Assembly (NCBI GenBank): GCA_028829895.1
Contig: CM054179.1
Location: 105,177,875-105,241,874 of the forward strand
Origin: Sinotaia quadrata
Taxonomy: Eukaryota; Mollusca; Gastropoda; Architaenioglossa; Viviparidae
Reading direction: 5' to 3'
Length of the DNA: 64,000 nt
Numbering within the stretch: position 1 is the stretch's first letter; each line of letters opens with the position of its first letter. Shown here in pieces: positions 12,102-25,640 of the stretch. A program made the translations under genes and the position numbers. The notes below the pieces were generated by a model. The model searched no databases, had not been told where the DNA came from, and was given only the letters and a program-made list of their open reading frames with translations.

Positions 12102-12419
12102 GTTCTTGTGTAACGTTCACAAAATAAGATTCCTCATTTTGACCTCCTTTTGACGAAAATGTGAAAATGTCGCATCTGAACACAGTTGTTTCCCCTTCCT
12201 CTAAGCCCATGACAATAACACTGACCATCGCGATACTCTTGTTGTAGACACACGAGGAAAAAGTACTGGTGGATTTGCATACTTGTCCATTCGGAGTGGC
12301 ATGATACGACGCAAGCGCAGTGCCATTCTCTGTAAACACGGTCAAGGACACTGCGTCATACGGCGCCTTACATCGCACCACGTGTAAGTGTTCTTCAACT
12401 CTTTCTGTCCAAATAATCT
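12102..12419 (-). CDS. Receptor gene A, Ig-like domain exon
   Basis: 318 nt, phase 1-1, acceptor TTGTTTTCAG and donor C|GTAAGTATG. It encodes 106 residues from EIIWTERVEEHLHVV to YFVNVTQE. Four cysteines (VVRCKA, GQVCKS, SSCVYN, VFRCDI) sit where those of the B and C domains fall: B-strand Cys, an extra C-x8-C pair in the middle, and an F-strand-type Cys before the final strand. Two NxS/T sequons appear in the ORF besides a terminal NVT. Phase 1-1 single-exon packaging is typical of Ig domains. It should be the extracellular recognition domain, joined to the signal-peptide exon at a GAG codon. Sequence is strongly diverged from the B and C copies outside the cysteines. Confidence 0.85.
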
Positions 12420-13533
12420 CTGAAAACAATATTTACAAGATATCAAGACAATGTAACTAAAAAGCATTCGTACGCATTTGTGACAAACATTTGATTTCCA
12501 TAACGACAAAAATAAATAAATAAATAATAATAATTGTAATATAAACAGCTTGTACTACATACTGATTAAAAAATGTCAATAAAAATATCAAGCGTTTTAC
12601 TCTCAATATAATGTATAATATTTTCAGTTTAAAATTTCATTAATGAAAATAAATCCATATTCATAAATAAATATTTTAATATTTTTATGTCTTTTATTGT
12701 TTGATTAAAAAATTACAGTCAATTATTTTGTTACATATAGTGAAATTTGGGATCAAAGTCTAGACATCTGTAATAACTAAACTGATAACGACGCATACAA
12801 AGTGTGAATTCTGCAATAAGAAAATGTTTCGAACTTGTAATGATGAAATGTGGGAATGAGAGAGTGCTTGCTTTAATGGCGGGGTTTGGAATGGAGCTTG
12901 AATGAATCTATTGTTAGAAGGGTCACTCCTTTGTGAGTAAATCAGATATTTAACTGTTAGTCAATCATATGCACAAGATCAACCATGAAACCACTATTTT
13001 TACTTTACATACTACCTGACGGACATGAGGATGCAATCTTAATACAGAACAAACAATAATTACTGATAATTATTAAAAAATAATATAAATATATGAATGT
13101 AGTATTTGAATTCAACCATTTCATTTTATTATTATTTACATTATTGTTCTTGAATATGAATTTTATATATTCCTTTACCTATCAGGTATATTCTGCAATG
13201 TTTACTAGATAACATTAAAAAGAAAGTTACAGTGTTATGCAATGTATGACTGGATTAAAGAAGAACTTAGCAATGAAAGGCCATTCAATAAAATGGATGT
13301 AAAATGAACGTCAAGGGCAGACAACTGCCACACAAATACATGACATGTAGATGCAAATCTTTCTCACTGACAAGCTAAGCCAGTTAAATCTAAGCAAATA
13401 TGTTAAGATAAATTAAATAATCTAGATTAGGGATAACCTGTTTAGATTTAATTCAGACAATTAGAACTCAGCCCCAATATGCACAGCTGAAACAAATTCA
13501 AATATCTCTAAGAATAAAAATGACGTCACTAAC

Positions 13534-13642
13534 CATTTGCTTCACTTCCCAAAGCATAAACCGTCAACGTCAGCAGTATACAAAGCAACAACAGCGACAA
13601 CATCACAAACCATGCAGCCATTCTCATGAATTCTGATGATAC
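13534..13642 (-). CDS. Receptor gene A, signal-peptide exon
   Basis: Coding starts at the ATG at 13625-13627 on the minus strand and runs 94 nt to donor G|GTTAGTGAC after 13534. It encodes MRMAAWFVMLSLLLLC, then ILLTLTVYALGSEAN, a clear signal peptide with likely cleavage near the YA-LGS or SEA region. The exon begins at 13642 after acceptor TTTTTTTTAG, leaving 15 nt of 5' leader, so an upstream noncoding exon is expected. It ends in phase 1, matching the Ig exon 1.1 kb downstream. Confidence 0.82.
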
Positions 13643-13880
13643 CTAAAAAAAATGGCATAAGTGTTTAAACTGAAATCTGTCTGAGGGTGGGTTTGTGCAT
13701 GTATGTGTTTGTGGAAGTATGTATGTATTTGTGACTACTAAGAAATGGAAAGGAGATTCATATATAATTAAATGAAATTAGAATGTGAAAGATAAAATAT
13801 GTAAATATATAACCACTGCAAAATCACAAAGTGTGTGTGTAAGAGTACGAAGAGAGAAAAAGATAAATATATATATAATA

Positions 13881-13896
13881 TACACGCACGCGCGCG

Positions 13897-13983
<87 letters not shown>
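13881..13983. repeat. (CG/CA)n(TA)n compound microsatellite
   Basis: ACGCGCGC, then about 10 CA, then about 37 TA units. Confidence 0.95.
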
Positions 13984-13992
<9 letters not shown>

Positions 13993-15265
13993 TAAGGTTG
14001 TGTTTATTAATGTAATTTGTAAAAATTAACAGAGATTGCCTGTAATAATACATTATAATATTAACGAAACACTTTCGTATAATACTAGCTACTGGACTAC
14101 TTCCTGGTCGAACAAAAAGATCCATACTTTCAGACATATTTAGTGGTTGTCGAGAAAAAAAAATCAAGCAGACATTGTCAAGTATACAAAATCAAGGTCA
14201 CCTGAGCAGAAAGACTTTTGTAAACCAACTTCACCTTCGACCAATGTCGCTTACACCAAGTAAAACTTATATCAATATTTTTAACGTTTGCCTGTCCACT
14301 ATAAACCTAAGAATGTTCATTTTAAGCCCAACATGTCATATATCAGTAGATTCGTCTTGATGAAACAAAACTTTTAGACATGCTCAAAAGCATAATCTGG
14401 GATTGTAAGTTCAAAAATAATGAATTTTTCACATCAGAAAGACACCCCAAGCAATGATATCCCCTTATTCCTTTAAAAACAGGTGTGGTCAACGGACTGG
14501 ACGAGGCATTCTTTGGTATAGCTGGGTGATTGTTCTATGACAAAAGTCCTCTGGCCACAGAACAGCAAGTTGGTGGAAGAGAACGGCAGAGGTGCTGGAT
14601 AGTAGAGGTGGCCTTGTAACGTTTTAATACTTTTGTAAAGTTCGAGCACTTAGGCCCTTAGGTTGGTTTACTTTGGAGGCAATTGCTGGATATTTTACAT
14701 GTGGACTTTTCACTTTAGGACTTTATACAAATTTGTATTTGTATATTCATTTCTTGAAGGGTGGACTTTGGGTAAATTGGGGCTGAAGCACATGTGGTAG
14801 TAGATTTTTTAGTAAATATATAATTTATGACTGTTCACATAAGGTAATCAGACTGCTCTTGCTCATCTCAGATGATGATAGTTTTATTGGCTTGAGTAAA
14901 TAAATGTAAATATAATATCTGCCAGAAGCTCTCACCAATCCACTACCACCGGCCAGTTATTATATATGCATTACACAAAAGACCTCGTGTTCATCGGGCA
15001 AGCATTACTAAGCGATCATGTGATCAACTGCACTGTTCTTAAGTGAACAAATAAAACTGCTTTAGTCGGAACACATCGTCCGATAGAGCGAAAATATGTC
15101 AGACATTTATTTTGAGTATGATATATATTTACGCAACACAAAAACTACCATTGTCTGCCATGTATGCTTCGGACTGTAAAAACGAAATATTTACTTAACA
15201 CATTGTCTATGCGATTACTTCAATCAATTAAAAGGAAATCAAATAAATACGATATATTTACTCAC
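13984..15265. other. Gene A 5' intron, no coding exon seen
   Basis: Between the signal-peptide exon and the proposed leader exon. No supported coding exon or transposon was recognised. Confidence 0.4.
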
Positions 15266-15300
15266 CATTTCATCTGCATGAAAGTCAGCTTAAAGCGGAA
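15266..15300 (-). other. Candidate 5' untranslated exon end of gene A
   Basis: A strong donor G|GTGAGTAAA on the minus strand follows CATGCAGATGAAATG. It could be the noncoding first exon feeding the acceptor at 13643-13644. The upstream edge and promoter are not visible. Confidence 0.3.
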
Positions 15301-16172
15301 TGTTGTAGGCTGCATTTAATGCAAACATTTATATCAGTGGATTAGCAGTGATGAAGGACTTATGAATGCTTTTATACATATTTGAACATACCTAATTAAA
15401 TAAATCTTATTGATGTTTTTAACTGACCAAAACTATTAAAAATTCAGTTATGTTTGGGGTTTATTTTTACTCAGGCAATGCCGGGTATGTCTGCAAGTCA
15501 ACAACGTATCTTACACAGAAAAGCAAGCAGTCCTACCTTCACGTCACCATGCCAACTGTGTTAACTGGGTACAGTGACACACAAAATAGGTAAACAGATG
15601 TTCCACACACAGAAACAAAACAAACATGCCTCCCAAATGTTCATGCAGAATTGTGAAAAAGAAAGAAAACAGCTGATTCTGGGGCAGTACATTATAACAT
15701 GCTATGACATACATCCTTTAGCGTAATAAAGATTTAAAAAGTAAAATGTTAACTCAAACTTACTGTAAACACACTAGCTTCACCAATGGATTTTTATCCT
15801 TAAAACAGGGCATCATTTTATAGTTGACTAAATTGATATGTGGGGTGGTAGCAGCTTGCACATATAAAACTGAGCATATGTATACAGATAACAGGGAATA
15901 TCGATATGTCATTAGCGTGTGACAACATGACACATTGATTTGAAAATACAGTGTACACTGATCGTGATACTTAGATAATGCAAAACCAGACACACGCACT
16001 AACAATAATTAATAAAAGAAGCTACTTGATAAATTGCCAATACTATAAAAGTTCTAAACACAATATAATAATTATACACGTCATTCAAAGATGTGTACAC
16101 AAACAACAAGAAAAAAATAAAAGTAATATAGCAAAAGAAAAAAATCTACAGTTAAAATGATTGTTTACTTAT
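15301..16172. other. Intergenic stretch upstream of gene A
   Basis: AT-rich, no exon or repeat family recognised. The gene A promoter should lie in or near it, but no TATA/Inr arrangement could be assigned. Confidence 0.35.
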
Positions 16173-17130
16173 TGTAACACCTCTGGACACTCTTCACTCG
16201 TATTGATTATTATTTATTAATTAATGACATATAAATAATTACAAGTGATCGAGAATCTTAATTTATAGTTATTAATAATTTCCCCCTCTCCAAGTCCAAC
16301 ATCTCTCTCACTTGGTGGATTATAAGATTGTCGTAAAACTCCACTTTTGACACAATAACAAGATAAACGTTTTACTGTCCTATAATGTTCTGCTGGAGTA
16401 ATCTTCCTACTAAAGGAGTAATAAAAATCTGTATTGTAAATCTAACGCCACCCTAGTTATTGGTTATGATTATTATTATTATTATTTAATAATCCATAAC
16501 TAATTACAAGTAATGAGAAGCTTAATTTATGTTATTAATAATTCTCCAGAAGACACCACTCGTCTCTCTCAATTGGCAAATATGCAGGAGCTGTAAATGT
16601 TTTTTCTCTTCCACAACATTAATTAAAGACAAGCATTTACCATCACACAATATTTCCGTAGGTAGAAAACGTCATACCAAAAGAGAAGATAAATCTGTCG
16701 TTTAATCTATATTTAGTGAGCCCCCATCTACCTACTATCTCTCCAACATATGGTTATCAATACATGTAAGGAGGTCAATAAATTAAACAATGAATTTATT
16801 AAATCAACAATCATATGTACAATATATTAATATAATCAAAAAACATTTACATCACTTCACAACAATGTTCTATTAACACTAGACAATCATTCAGTTTATC
16901 CTACTATAGATAACTGCTGTCACATTAACTTATGTAGATAATCAAGCTCATGGATATAATTTATCACAGAAATGAGAGTGGAATTTCTGAGTGATAATCA
17001 TACTCAATGTACATAACCGTTTCAAAGATGGCCACTGTCAGCAGCAAGTGTTCACAATCACACAGCTTGCAACAAATCACTGCCATTCTCGTTAGATGAC
17101 AGTACCAATTCTAGGCGTGTTACACGTTAC
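16173..17130 (+). repeat. LTR-like dispersed repeat, copy 2
   Basis: Starts TGTAACACCTCTGG and shares ACAAGTGATCGAGAATCTTA, a TTTATTAAATCAA stretch and a TTCACAATCA segment near its right end with copy 3. An internal partial duplication is visible: the ACTAATTACAAGTAATGAGA segment near 16500 repeats the one near 16240. Confidence 0.65.
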
Positions 17131-17271
17131 ATGTTACACAACAAGCGTACGAAATAGTCCATTCTTTCTTTAACAGTCAGTTAACTTACCATAAGCTAAT
17201 GATCGCTTTTATGACCGGCTCGAGTTATGTCAAAGTCAAAGTGATTACAATAGGGGACTTTCTTCAACAAA

Positions 17272-17420
17272 GGATTGCATCAGCAAATTTTAGAATATTC
17301 TTTGATTTGTTTACTCCAATTCTTGACACTTATAAAAAACATACCATCATAAGCAGTGCCCAAGGTCGGGTCACTTTGATATTTAACAATTCATTTAACA
17401 ATTAAATTTAGAAATAGGGA
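17272..17420. repeat. 3'-flank module, copy 2 of 3
   Basis: Matches positions about 40-180 (GGATTGCATCA, TTTACTCCAA, GTGCCCAAGGTCGGGTCACT). Lies 3.9 kb past the gene B stop codon. Confidence 0.6.
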
Positions 17421-18600
17421 TAGGGATACTCTGCCACGTCATCTTTAGTCAAATTTACTTTTACAATAAAAGTAAATTTAAAAAAGAACTTAGAAATTAA
17501 GATATATATATTTAAATCGAAAGTAACTCATATAAATATTTTTATTAAAAAATAATTTCAGTCGCCTTAAACGTTTGCAAATAGTTGATAAAAATATTAG
17601 TGATTTTATTCAGCATAGATTTTAAGTGATCACATAAGAAGTCTTTAATATCCATTCAAAACATTTCAAACTTATGCTACGTGAATTAAGTATTACAAAC
17701 AAAGATCATTTGGGCTAAAACTACAAAAAAATTAATATAATTACGATTTATATTAAGTTATTATGCCGTGTCAAGCCTTCTTGCTCTTAAATTAATTTCT
17801 TAGAAAGGACCTAAGAGGCGGAAACAACAACAAAATTGTATCTGCTTTATCTCATGACGTCAAAGGGACAATACCGTCCTTCTGACGAGGGCACTGTCGC
17901 CAATCACTTTCGATTGCATCCCCTAGTTTATTGAAAGTCAGCTTGTCGTTTGCTTTACATTTTATTTCTATGCATTTATTTGAGTGTATTTGTGAATATG
18001 TATGTATAATGCATACTTTGTATGTGTGAGTTATACAATACGCATTACAGTGCATACAGCCACTCAATCACTTTGTAATGAATTAACTATATTAAAGAAT
18101 CAACATTTACATCTCTATATACTTGCTTTAACGGTGAGAGATTTTGGTTTTAGTTTACAACATAGTTCTGATGGGAAAAAGTAAATTAATATTGTTTTTT
18201 CCTCTGAAAGAAATTAAACAGTCGCATCCTGACATGACGCACGTAAAAGAATGACGTTTGAAATCCTCACTATGTTGTAAAGAGGACGAGGAACTCGAAA
18301 AAATAAATGTAAATAAAAATAAATAAAAAATAAATGTAATTTATATCGGAAGAGGAAGGGCAGTTCAAAAGCAAAACTTCGTCCCCATTTATCAGTGAAA
18401 GATAAATATTCAGAAAAACCAACGAACTGAAACTAAATTATTCTATCACTGTGTCCATTCATCGTGTTTACCACTTCCCAAAACAATATAAATGTGTAGT
18501 CTACACAGTTATATTTGTAGGATGCACTGTTGTAATATTTGTACGCTACACCTTCATAATATGTGTTAGACTTCACTGCTAAAATATGTTTTTGATTATA
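17421..18600. other. Intergenic, nothing recognised
   Basis: AT-rich DNA without splice-flanked exons or a repeat match that I could see. Confidence 0.45.
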
Positions 18601-19010
18601 TGTTAGACTACATTGTTAAAATGTATGTTAAATTACACTGTTAATATAAATGTTAGACCTAAATTGTTACAATATGTGTTAGACTGCATATATATTGTAA
18701 CAATATATGTTATGTTACATTGCTACAATATATGTTATGCTACATTGCTACAATATATGTTATGCTACATTGCTACAATATATATGTTAGACTATATTGT
18801 TACAAGACATATGTTTGGCTTCATTTTTACAATATATGTTAGATGCATGGTACAATATATGTTAGACTACTTTATAACAACATACATGTTTGGCACCATT
18901 ATTACAATATATATAGTGTTTGTGTACATTATTACATTATATATGTTTAGCATCATTGTTATAATAGATATGTTAGTCTACATTGTTACCATGTATGTGT
19001 TTGACTACAC
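18601..19010. repeat. Degenerate TTACAATATATGTTAGACTA minisatellite
   Basis: About a dozen irregular units of roughly 25-40 bp. The 173-codon open frame here is repeat-derived, low complexity and unsupported by any splice or start context. Confidence 0.8.
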
Positions 19011-19319
19011 TGTTTCAGTATCACTTTATGAAGACATTCCTGCAAATTATGCGCAGTCACCTTCAAACAGCTCGACTTTAAGCATTATAAGAAATGGCGG
19101 TCACTTCAACAAGAAAATTCAAAATACTCTATAGTCATACAGGACAAACGCAATTTTAAGAGTTGAAACTCATGCTTAACAATCTTCATGGGAAATAATG
19201 CTGTTAATAATAGCAAAGTAATTGGGGGTATGGGTAGTGTAGTGAGTCACCACCGGAAGCACTAACGACAACACTGATGATGGTCAATGCACATGACTTA
19301 CTGCATTCACTGCAAGAGA

Positions 19320-19540
19320 TGACGACACAAAACGTCGTGCTTACATGAGACACACTATTTCATGACGACACAAAACACCGTGCTTACATGAGACACACTA
19401 TTTCATGACGACACAAACACCGTGCTTACATGAGACACACTATTTCATGACAACACAAAACACCGTGCTTACATGAGACACACTATTTCATGACGACACA
19501 AAACACCGTGCTTACATAAGAGATTTTATTTCATGACAAC
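19320..19540. repeat. About 45-bp minisatellite, 5 copies
   Basis: Unit contains CACCGTGCTTACATGAGACA followed by CACTATTTCATGACGACA. Confidence 0.93.
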
Positions 19541-19832
19541 GTAGTCGCTGCTGTACCGTCACACTCTACATAGTTATCTCGCTGTGTGTCTAGGGGTCAC
19601 TCATTCCCTCTCTGTCTCTCTCGTTCCGTCCCCAACCCCAAACACACCCCCTAGCACTCTAATATACTATGGATCGCGGGCCACAGAGAAAGTCCCTTGA
19701 ATTCCGAAGCCACTGATCGCTAAAATGGCACTACTTAAATTTTATGTTTTTTATCACTTTCGTTGAGATGTGATCACTTCTAAATTCCTACGAGTTATAT
19801 TTACTGCCTAATAAATAATATTAATTACTCTT

Positions 19833-20038
19833 TAAACATAACTCTTTACTAGCGTATAATTAAAATATAACTCTTTACTAGCGTATAATTTAAACATAAC
19901 TCTTTACTAGAGTATAATTTAAACATAGCTCTTTACTAGCGTATAATTTAAACATAACTCTTTACTAGCGTATAATTTAAACATAGCTCTTTACTAGAGT
20001 ATAATTTAAACATAACTCTTTACTAGCGTATAATTTAA
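19833..20038. repeat. 29-bp minisatellite, about 7 copies
   Basis: Unit contains AACTCTTTACTAGCGTATAA followed by TTTAAACAT. Confidence 0.93.
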
Positions 20039-20753
20039 AAGATAAGGTACAAAATAAAATTTAAAAAGCTACATTGGTCCTCTACGGGAAAACCGTTCTC
20101 ACACACATAAATCACAAAATATGAAAATAATCACACAAACCACATAAATTCAAAATTCATATTTTCTATTTTATTTTATAAACAAATTCAAGATTTTCAG
20201 TTTTATAATGTGATAAATTCAAAGAGTAAAACTTTAAAATAATCTTGAATATACAACCTCTCCCACAATTTTTTAAAATAAAATTATATATTAACAAGGT
20301 AGTAGGTCAGCTCTGCACCACGACACTTGCGCCTCCTTCAAAATCACATTTTGAAGCGCAATGTAGGGGAGATAAGTCTTCTGATTTTTCAATCTCTAAA
20401 GTGTGTTATACAATGAACACGCACAAAGACTCGACTAGGTGAGCTTCTTTTGCACATACTGTAGCTGAAGACAAATGTAAATACTTGGTTTAATAAATAA
20501 CAACATACACACAATCAATACTACTTGCATTGTCATGTTATTAATGTGCGGGAGTGGGTCCAGACAACGCTTCAGCCAATCTTCCAAAGTTTAAATCAGC
20601 GACATTTTGCAGGAGTTGTTTTCAGGTTTTATAATATTAAAAGTTCGTTGATTACTTATAGATTAGTATACACTAAAGTAAATATAGGCCAGTACGTTTG
20701 TCTTTAACTACACTATAAGTGTAAAACAGTTTTATCTTGTTGAATATATCTCT

Positions 20754-20756
<3 letters not shown>

Positions 20757-20825
<69 letters not shown>
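20757..20825 (+). repeat. (TG)n microsatellite
   Basis: About 34 TG units. Confidence 0.97.
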
Positions 20826-20826
<1 letters not shown>

Positions 20827-21132
20827 CAATTTTGATTACACTTTAGAAATTGATAAATCGATAGGACTTTCCTTTCTTCTATATCGCCACTCAGTAAAAA
20901 AAAAAAAAGATTTTAATGGCGTGAAATTAAGTGCACAGGAGTGCGGAACTAGCCTATTACTTGTATGTATTATTTTTGGCGTATTGGTAGTAGTAGTCTT
21001 TTAAGATTATTTCTTTGATTTTACTGTTAATGATGAAAATGAAGTGAATATGTCACATTACAAAATGAACCAAGGAGAAAGGCTTGAATTTGCTATATAA
21101 TTGAAATGCAATATCATAAAATCGTGAATAAA

Positions 21133-21134
<2 letters not shown>

Positions 21135-21196
<62 letters not shown>
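21135..21196 (+). repeat. (CA)n microsatellite, GU-rich on the gene B strand
   Basis: About 31 CA units on the plus strand, i.e. (UG)n in gene B transcripts, immediately after its poly(A) signal. Confidence 0.97.
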
Positions 21197-21197
<1 letters not shown>

Positions 21198-21203
21198 TTT
21201 ATT
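21198..21203 (-). terminator. Poly(A) signal of gene B
   Basis: AATAAA on the minus strand, 65 bp past the gene B stop codon, followed after 1 nt by the (TG)n run at 21135-21196. A hexamer followed by GU-rich sequence is the classic cleavage/polyadenylation layout; here a microsatellite supplies the GU-rich part. Confidence 0.6.
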
Positions 21204-21267
21204 CATACAATTGAGAGGTTAGTTATTAATTGTGTCTCTTATGGTTTTTCTCTTTTAGAGTTTGTGG

Positions 21268-21413
21268 CTACACTGTGGTCTCATTGTACGTCACATCGGA
21301 AATGTGAAAGATGTTTTTGGCAAACAATTTTTGTGACATTTCCTGGAGTTTCTTATCTAGATTATCCCATGGTTCCTGATAATAGACACTGGCTGCAACT
21401 GCATCCTTGTCGT
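21268..21413 (-). CDS. Receptor gene B, terminal cytoplasmic exon
   Basis: Minus-strand exon entering in phase 1 after acceptor CTATCTATTTCAG and ending at TAG (21268-21270): 48 codons including the stop. It encodes [18 protein letters not shown], a charged stretch (DKKLQEMSQ) and ends in [10 protein letters not shown]. The box ASV(Y/C)YQEPWDN is shared with the terminal exons of C and D. YQEP is a candidate tyrosine-phosphorylation/SH2 site, and the final TTV fits a class I PDZ-ligand pattern; both are inference. The pyrimidine tract of the acceptor is made of the (TATC)n complement of the adjoining GATA array. Confidence 0.82.
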
Positions 21414-21417
21414 CTGA

Positions 21418-21708
<291 letters not shown>

Positions 21709-21721
21709 TTGTTGTCATCTG

Positions 21722-21875
<154 letters not shown>

Positions 21876-21978
21876 GAAGGAAGGATGAATAAAATTCCCT
21901 ATCAAGTTACAAATGCTTAAAATCATTCTAGCTTAGCATGAAGAAGTAAAACAAACAATCTTAAGAGTTTTAACTGAC

Positions 21979-22176
21979 TTCTTCCCACAGACGGATGTCT
22001 CTCCAAAGCAGAACTCTCATACTGCATGAGTAGGGAATTTCTAGGTACCACGGGTGGCGTGCAATCTGGGGGAGGAGTCAAAGGATGCTCGATCGTATTG
22101 TTACTAAGAATAGAACTCAAGTCAACTGTCAAGGAAGTGCACAGCTGAGTTGCTTTCATGTATTCTATTGTTTTCT
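21979..22176 (-). CDS. Receptor gene B, proline-rich cytoplasmic exon
   Basis: Minus-strand exon encoding (KTIEYM)KATQLC, then SLTVDLSSILSNN, HPLTPPPDCTPPVVP, LLMQYESSALERHPSVG. The motif TPPPxxxPPVxP followed by hMxY also occurs in gene D (56538-56729), confirming homology. Proline-rich TPPP/PPVxP suits SH3-type partners and Y-E-S-S is a possible phosphotyrosine site (inference). The donor used is A|GTCAGT after 21979 (phase 1). The acceptor is ambiguous: AG before 22176 gives a 198-nt phase 1-1 exon, while the better-looking TTTCAG before 22187 gives 209 nt entering in phase 2. The latter would need the alternative TM donor at 24264. Confidence 0.65.
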
Positions 22177-22814
22177 CTTTCTTCTTCCTGAAATTGTTTT
22201 CTTGGGGGAGAGGGTCGCAGGTAATTGAGTAATAGCCATTCTTCCTAAGTTTTTCTGCAAAACAGTCGTATTCATGGAGATTTGAAAGAGATGTATTTTG
22301 AGTGCTAGAAATTCATTTTAGTACAACGCAAAGTAGATGTATTTAAAAAAGAATTATATAAACAGTGATTTGTAAAAGGAAGACGAAATGCTTTGAAAGC
22401 AAAAAAACACAAATACTAGCTAAATTGAAATACTACTACACTTTTATATCATAATAACCGTGGAATTTAATTTAATACAATTATTCATTACATTATTAAT
22501 TTGGAACACAATTCTGTGTGTGTGGCAGGGTGGAGTGGGTAGGATAGGTGGGTAGGAGTTTCATTTTTGTTCTTGTACTTTTTTTTAAAGAGTTTTGCTC
22601 GTTGTCATTTTATATACTATGTGCGGACAGTTGGCGTGCCATACGACAACCGTTCATGAAATAATTAATTAATTTAGTGCTAATTAATCAAAAAAAAACA
22701 ACACCGGGTCGTGCATAGATAGCGTGGCTGTTTGTCCGTCTCGTGCCATGGTTACTGGAAAAAACGTACAGTTTTGCTACGTCATCAGGGAGGGAGTAGT
22801 CTTTTTAATATAGA

Positions 22815-23035
22815 CATGCACACACATACACACAGATACACACATACACACACACAAATACGCATTCGTACATATACATGCATACATTCATATACACATA
22901 AATGCACAACATACATGTATACACAAATACGCATACACACACACACATACATACACACATACACGCGCGCACATATACACATACACAGGTACACGTGCGC
23001 ACATACACATAGATAACACAAGTACACATATACAC
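22815..23035. repeat. CA/TA-rich imperfect microsatellite
   Basis: Alternating CACA, TACA and CGCG dinucleotides. Three overlapping Cys/Val or His/Thr-rich open frames are artefacts of it. Confidence 0.93.
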
Positions 23036-23142
23036 TGCAAATCAGACGAATCAATGCTGACAGACTAAGTGAAATCTACAATACGTCCTTAGAATAGACA
23101 TTTTGTTCTTGGTTTGAACTTTAATTAAAACCTAAATCAGTG

Positions 23143-23830
23143 TGTGACACCTCTCTGGGCACCCTTCACTCGTTATGATTATTATTTATTAATTAATAAC
23201 ATATAACTAATTACAAGTGATCGAGAATCTTAATTTATAGTCATTAATAATTCTCCCACGAGACTAACATGTCTCTCACTTGGCGAATTATTAGGGTGTC
23301 GTAAAACTCTACACTTTACACAATAATAAGACAGACATTTTACTGTCGTACAATATTTCCTGAAGGTGGAAACTTTTTACTAAAGGAGTAATAAAAGTCC
23401 GGCTTTTATTTATATTTAAGGAGCCCCCATGAACCCACTATTACTCCAACATAAATTTTGAAATACGTGGAAGATAGTTAATGAAATTAACAATAAATTT
23501 ATTAAATCAATAATCAAATATACAACATATGAATACAATCAAAAGAGCATTGACATTTATTTAACCTCAAAAGAATGTTCGATTCACGATATACAATCTT
23601 TCAGTTCATCATAGCATAGACTTCAGCAGTCAAATTAACATATATGTATAATCAGGATTCATATAATTCATCACAGAAATGAGAGTGGAGTTTCAGAGAG
23701 ATAATTACAGTCAATGTACATAACCTTTTCAAAGATGGCAGCTTTTGCTGGCACATGTTCACAATCATACAGATTGCAACAACTCACTGTCTTTCTCATT
23801 TAGGTGATGGTCCAACGTACCCCATCTGGC
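23143..23830 (+). repeat. LTR-like dispersed repeat, copy 3
   Basis: Starts TGTGACACCTCTCTGGGC and is collinear with copy 2 through TCTCTCACTTGGCGAATTAT, AATTTATTAAATCAA and the segment ending near CAACTCACTG. Intronic in gene B. Confidence 0.65.
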
Positions 23831-24255
23831 ATATTACACAAATGTTCCAGAATCGTTGATGTGGTCACAAAGCACATCGTGGAGAATCATCCAGAACTTC
23901 ACTTGCTATCAAAGCACATCACGCGGACTGTTGTAGAATTTTCAAGTGCGCTACTCAGCACACCATGAGGAATGTTCAAGAAACTTTTGTAAATCCTCAA
24001 GATCAAAGTCAAGCCTCAATTTTTGCCAAATTGAATTTCTCAGGAATCAACTTACAACAACATGCTTACTGATAAATTCAATGACAACACTGGATTCACA
24101 CACAGTACTGACATTTCTCTACTGTCTTAAAGAGACCAGCAGTAAGTGAGTTAAATGTAAGGTGACTGATAATAATAATGAGGAAATACACTTATAATTA
24201 TTTAGAAAATTAAACAAGCATACTCGCTTTTAGACGTACAAAAAATACAACAAAC

Positions 24256-24348
24256 CTTGGAACCTACGTAGCAGACAACCGAGGACAACACTGATGGCAG
24301 CAAAGATGAACATCAGGACCGAACTAGCGATGAAAAGCTTCCAGAATA
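24256..24348 (-). CDS. Receptor gene B, transmembrane exon
   Basis: 93 nt, phase 1-1, encoding FWKLFIASSVLMFIFAAI, then SVVLGCLLRRFQ: about 22 hydrophobic residues with a basic cytoplasmic end. It aligns in position and phase with the TM exons of A and C. Splice sites are weak: the acceptor ATGATAG has almost no pyrimidine tract and the donor is G|GTTTGT. An alternative donor (24264, GTTCCA) would end in phase 2. The weak sites raise the possibility that gene B is poorly spliced or degenerating. Confidence 0.7.
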
Positions 24349-24545
24349 CTATCATGACATTCAGTTGGTTTTTTTTAAAGCACACTTTTAAATAAAGGTA
24401 ATAATTAAGGATAGATAACTGTACTCAAATATTAAATATAATAATTAAGGAAAGATAATTGCACTTAAATCTTAAATATACCTAAGATTAATCACTGAAA
24501 TGCATATAATAGAACCACAATATTTATACATTTATCATAAAACCT

Positions 24546-24893
<348 letters not shown>

Positions 24894-25640
24894 GGGTGGA
24901 TGGTTACATTCATAACAAACTCTTTTTTATTTTTATTTTATAGTTTTTCTTAATGCCTAATTTATGTAAACGTATTAAAAATAAAATATTACAAATTTTC
25001 TGTAATATTTCTTCTTTTTATGGAGATAATATTCTGGGATCATATTCATTTATTTTGTTTTGACCTTTCTGCGAGAATAATGGAACAATTTTGCTCGTGT
25101 CGTCGCGCTAAATTTTTATACTAATTGATTGATATTTCTCTGTTTGCCTGTTAATTACATAATTCATTGAACGATATTGTTCTTATAAGCATAGGATAAA
25201 AATTAATATAAATAATATAATTATAATAATATCACTATATTTGCAAGAATTCAAATTAAAAGGATATTTGCTATATTGGTAGATTAACAATTATCATTGT
25301 CATTTAAAATTCAATTTTCTGAACCCTCATTTACTCGCCGTCTATATTCCAGACTGGCTGACAGATTAAATCTGCAAGACATTAAATTTTTTGTTTACTA
25401 ACTAAAACAGTTTAACAAAGTATATATATGTATTTCTTTTTGAAAAAATAAACCGCTTAAGGGTTTTTATCGTAAATTAAACTGACATATGACATATTTG
25501 AATAGCCCTGAAAAATAATTAGAATTATTCTTTTAGGGTGGTTATATTCAGAATGCTAAAAATATATAATTGATTAGACGTTTTTTAAGCGACCGAAAGA
25601 AGTCAGAGGAAAAAATGCGTCATATTAGTTCAGAGGTTAA
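24894..25640. other. Intron of gene B, nothing recognised
   Basis: AT-rich, no exon-like segment. Confidence 0.45.

Noticed and set aside
18613..19134. 173-codon plus-strand open frame
   Set aside because: Low-complexity translation of a degenerate minisatellite, unlike any protein I know and without conserved features.
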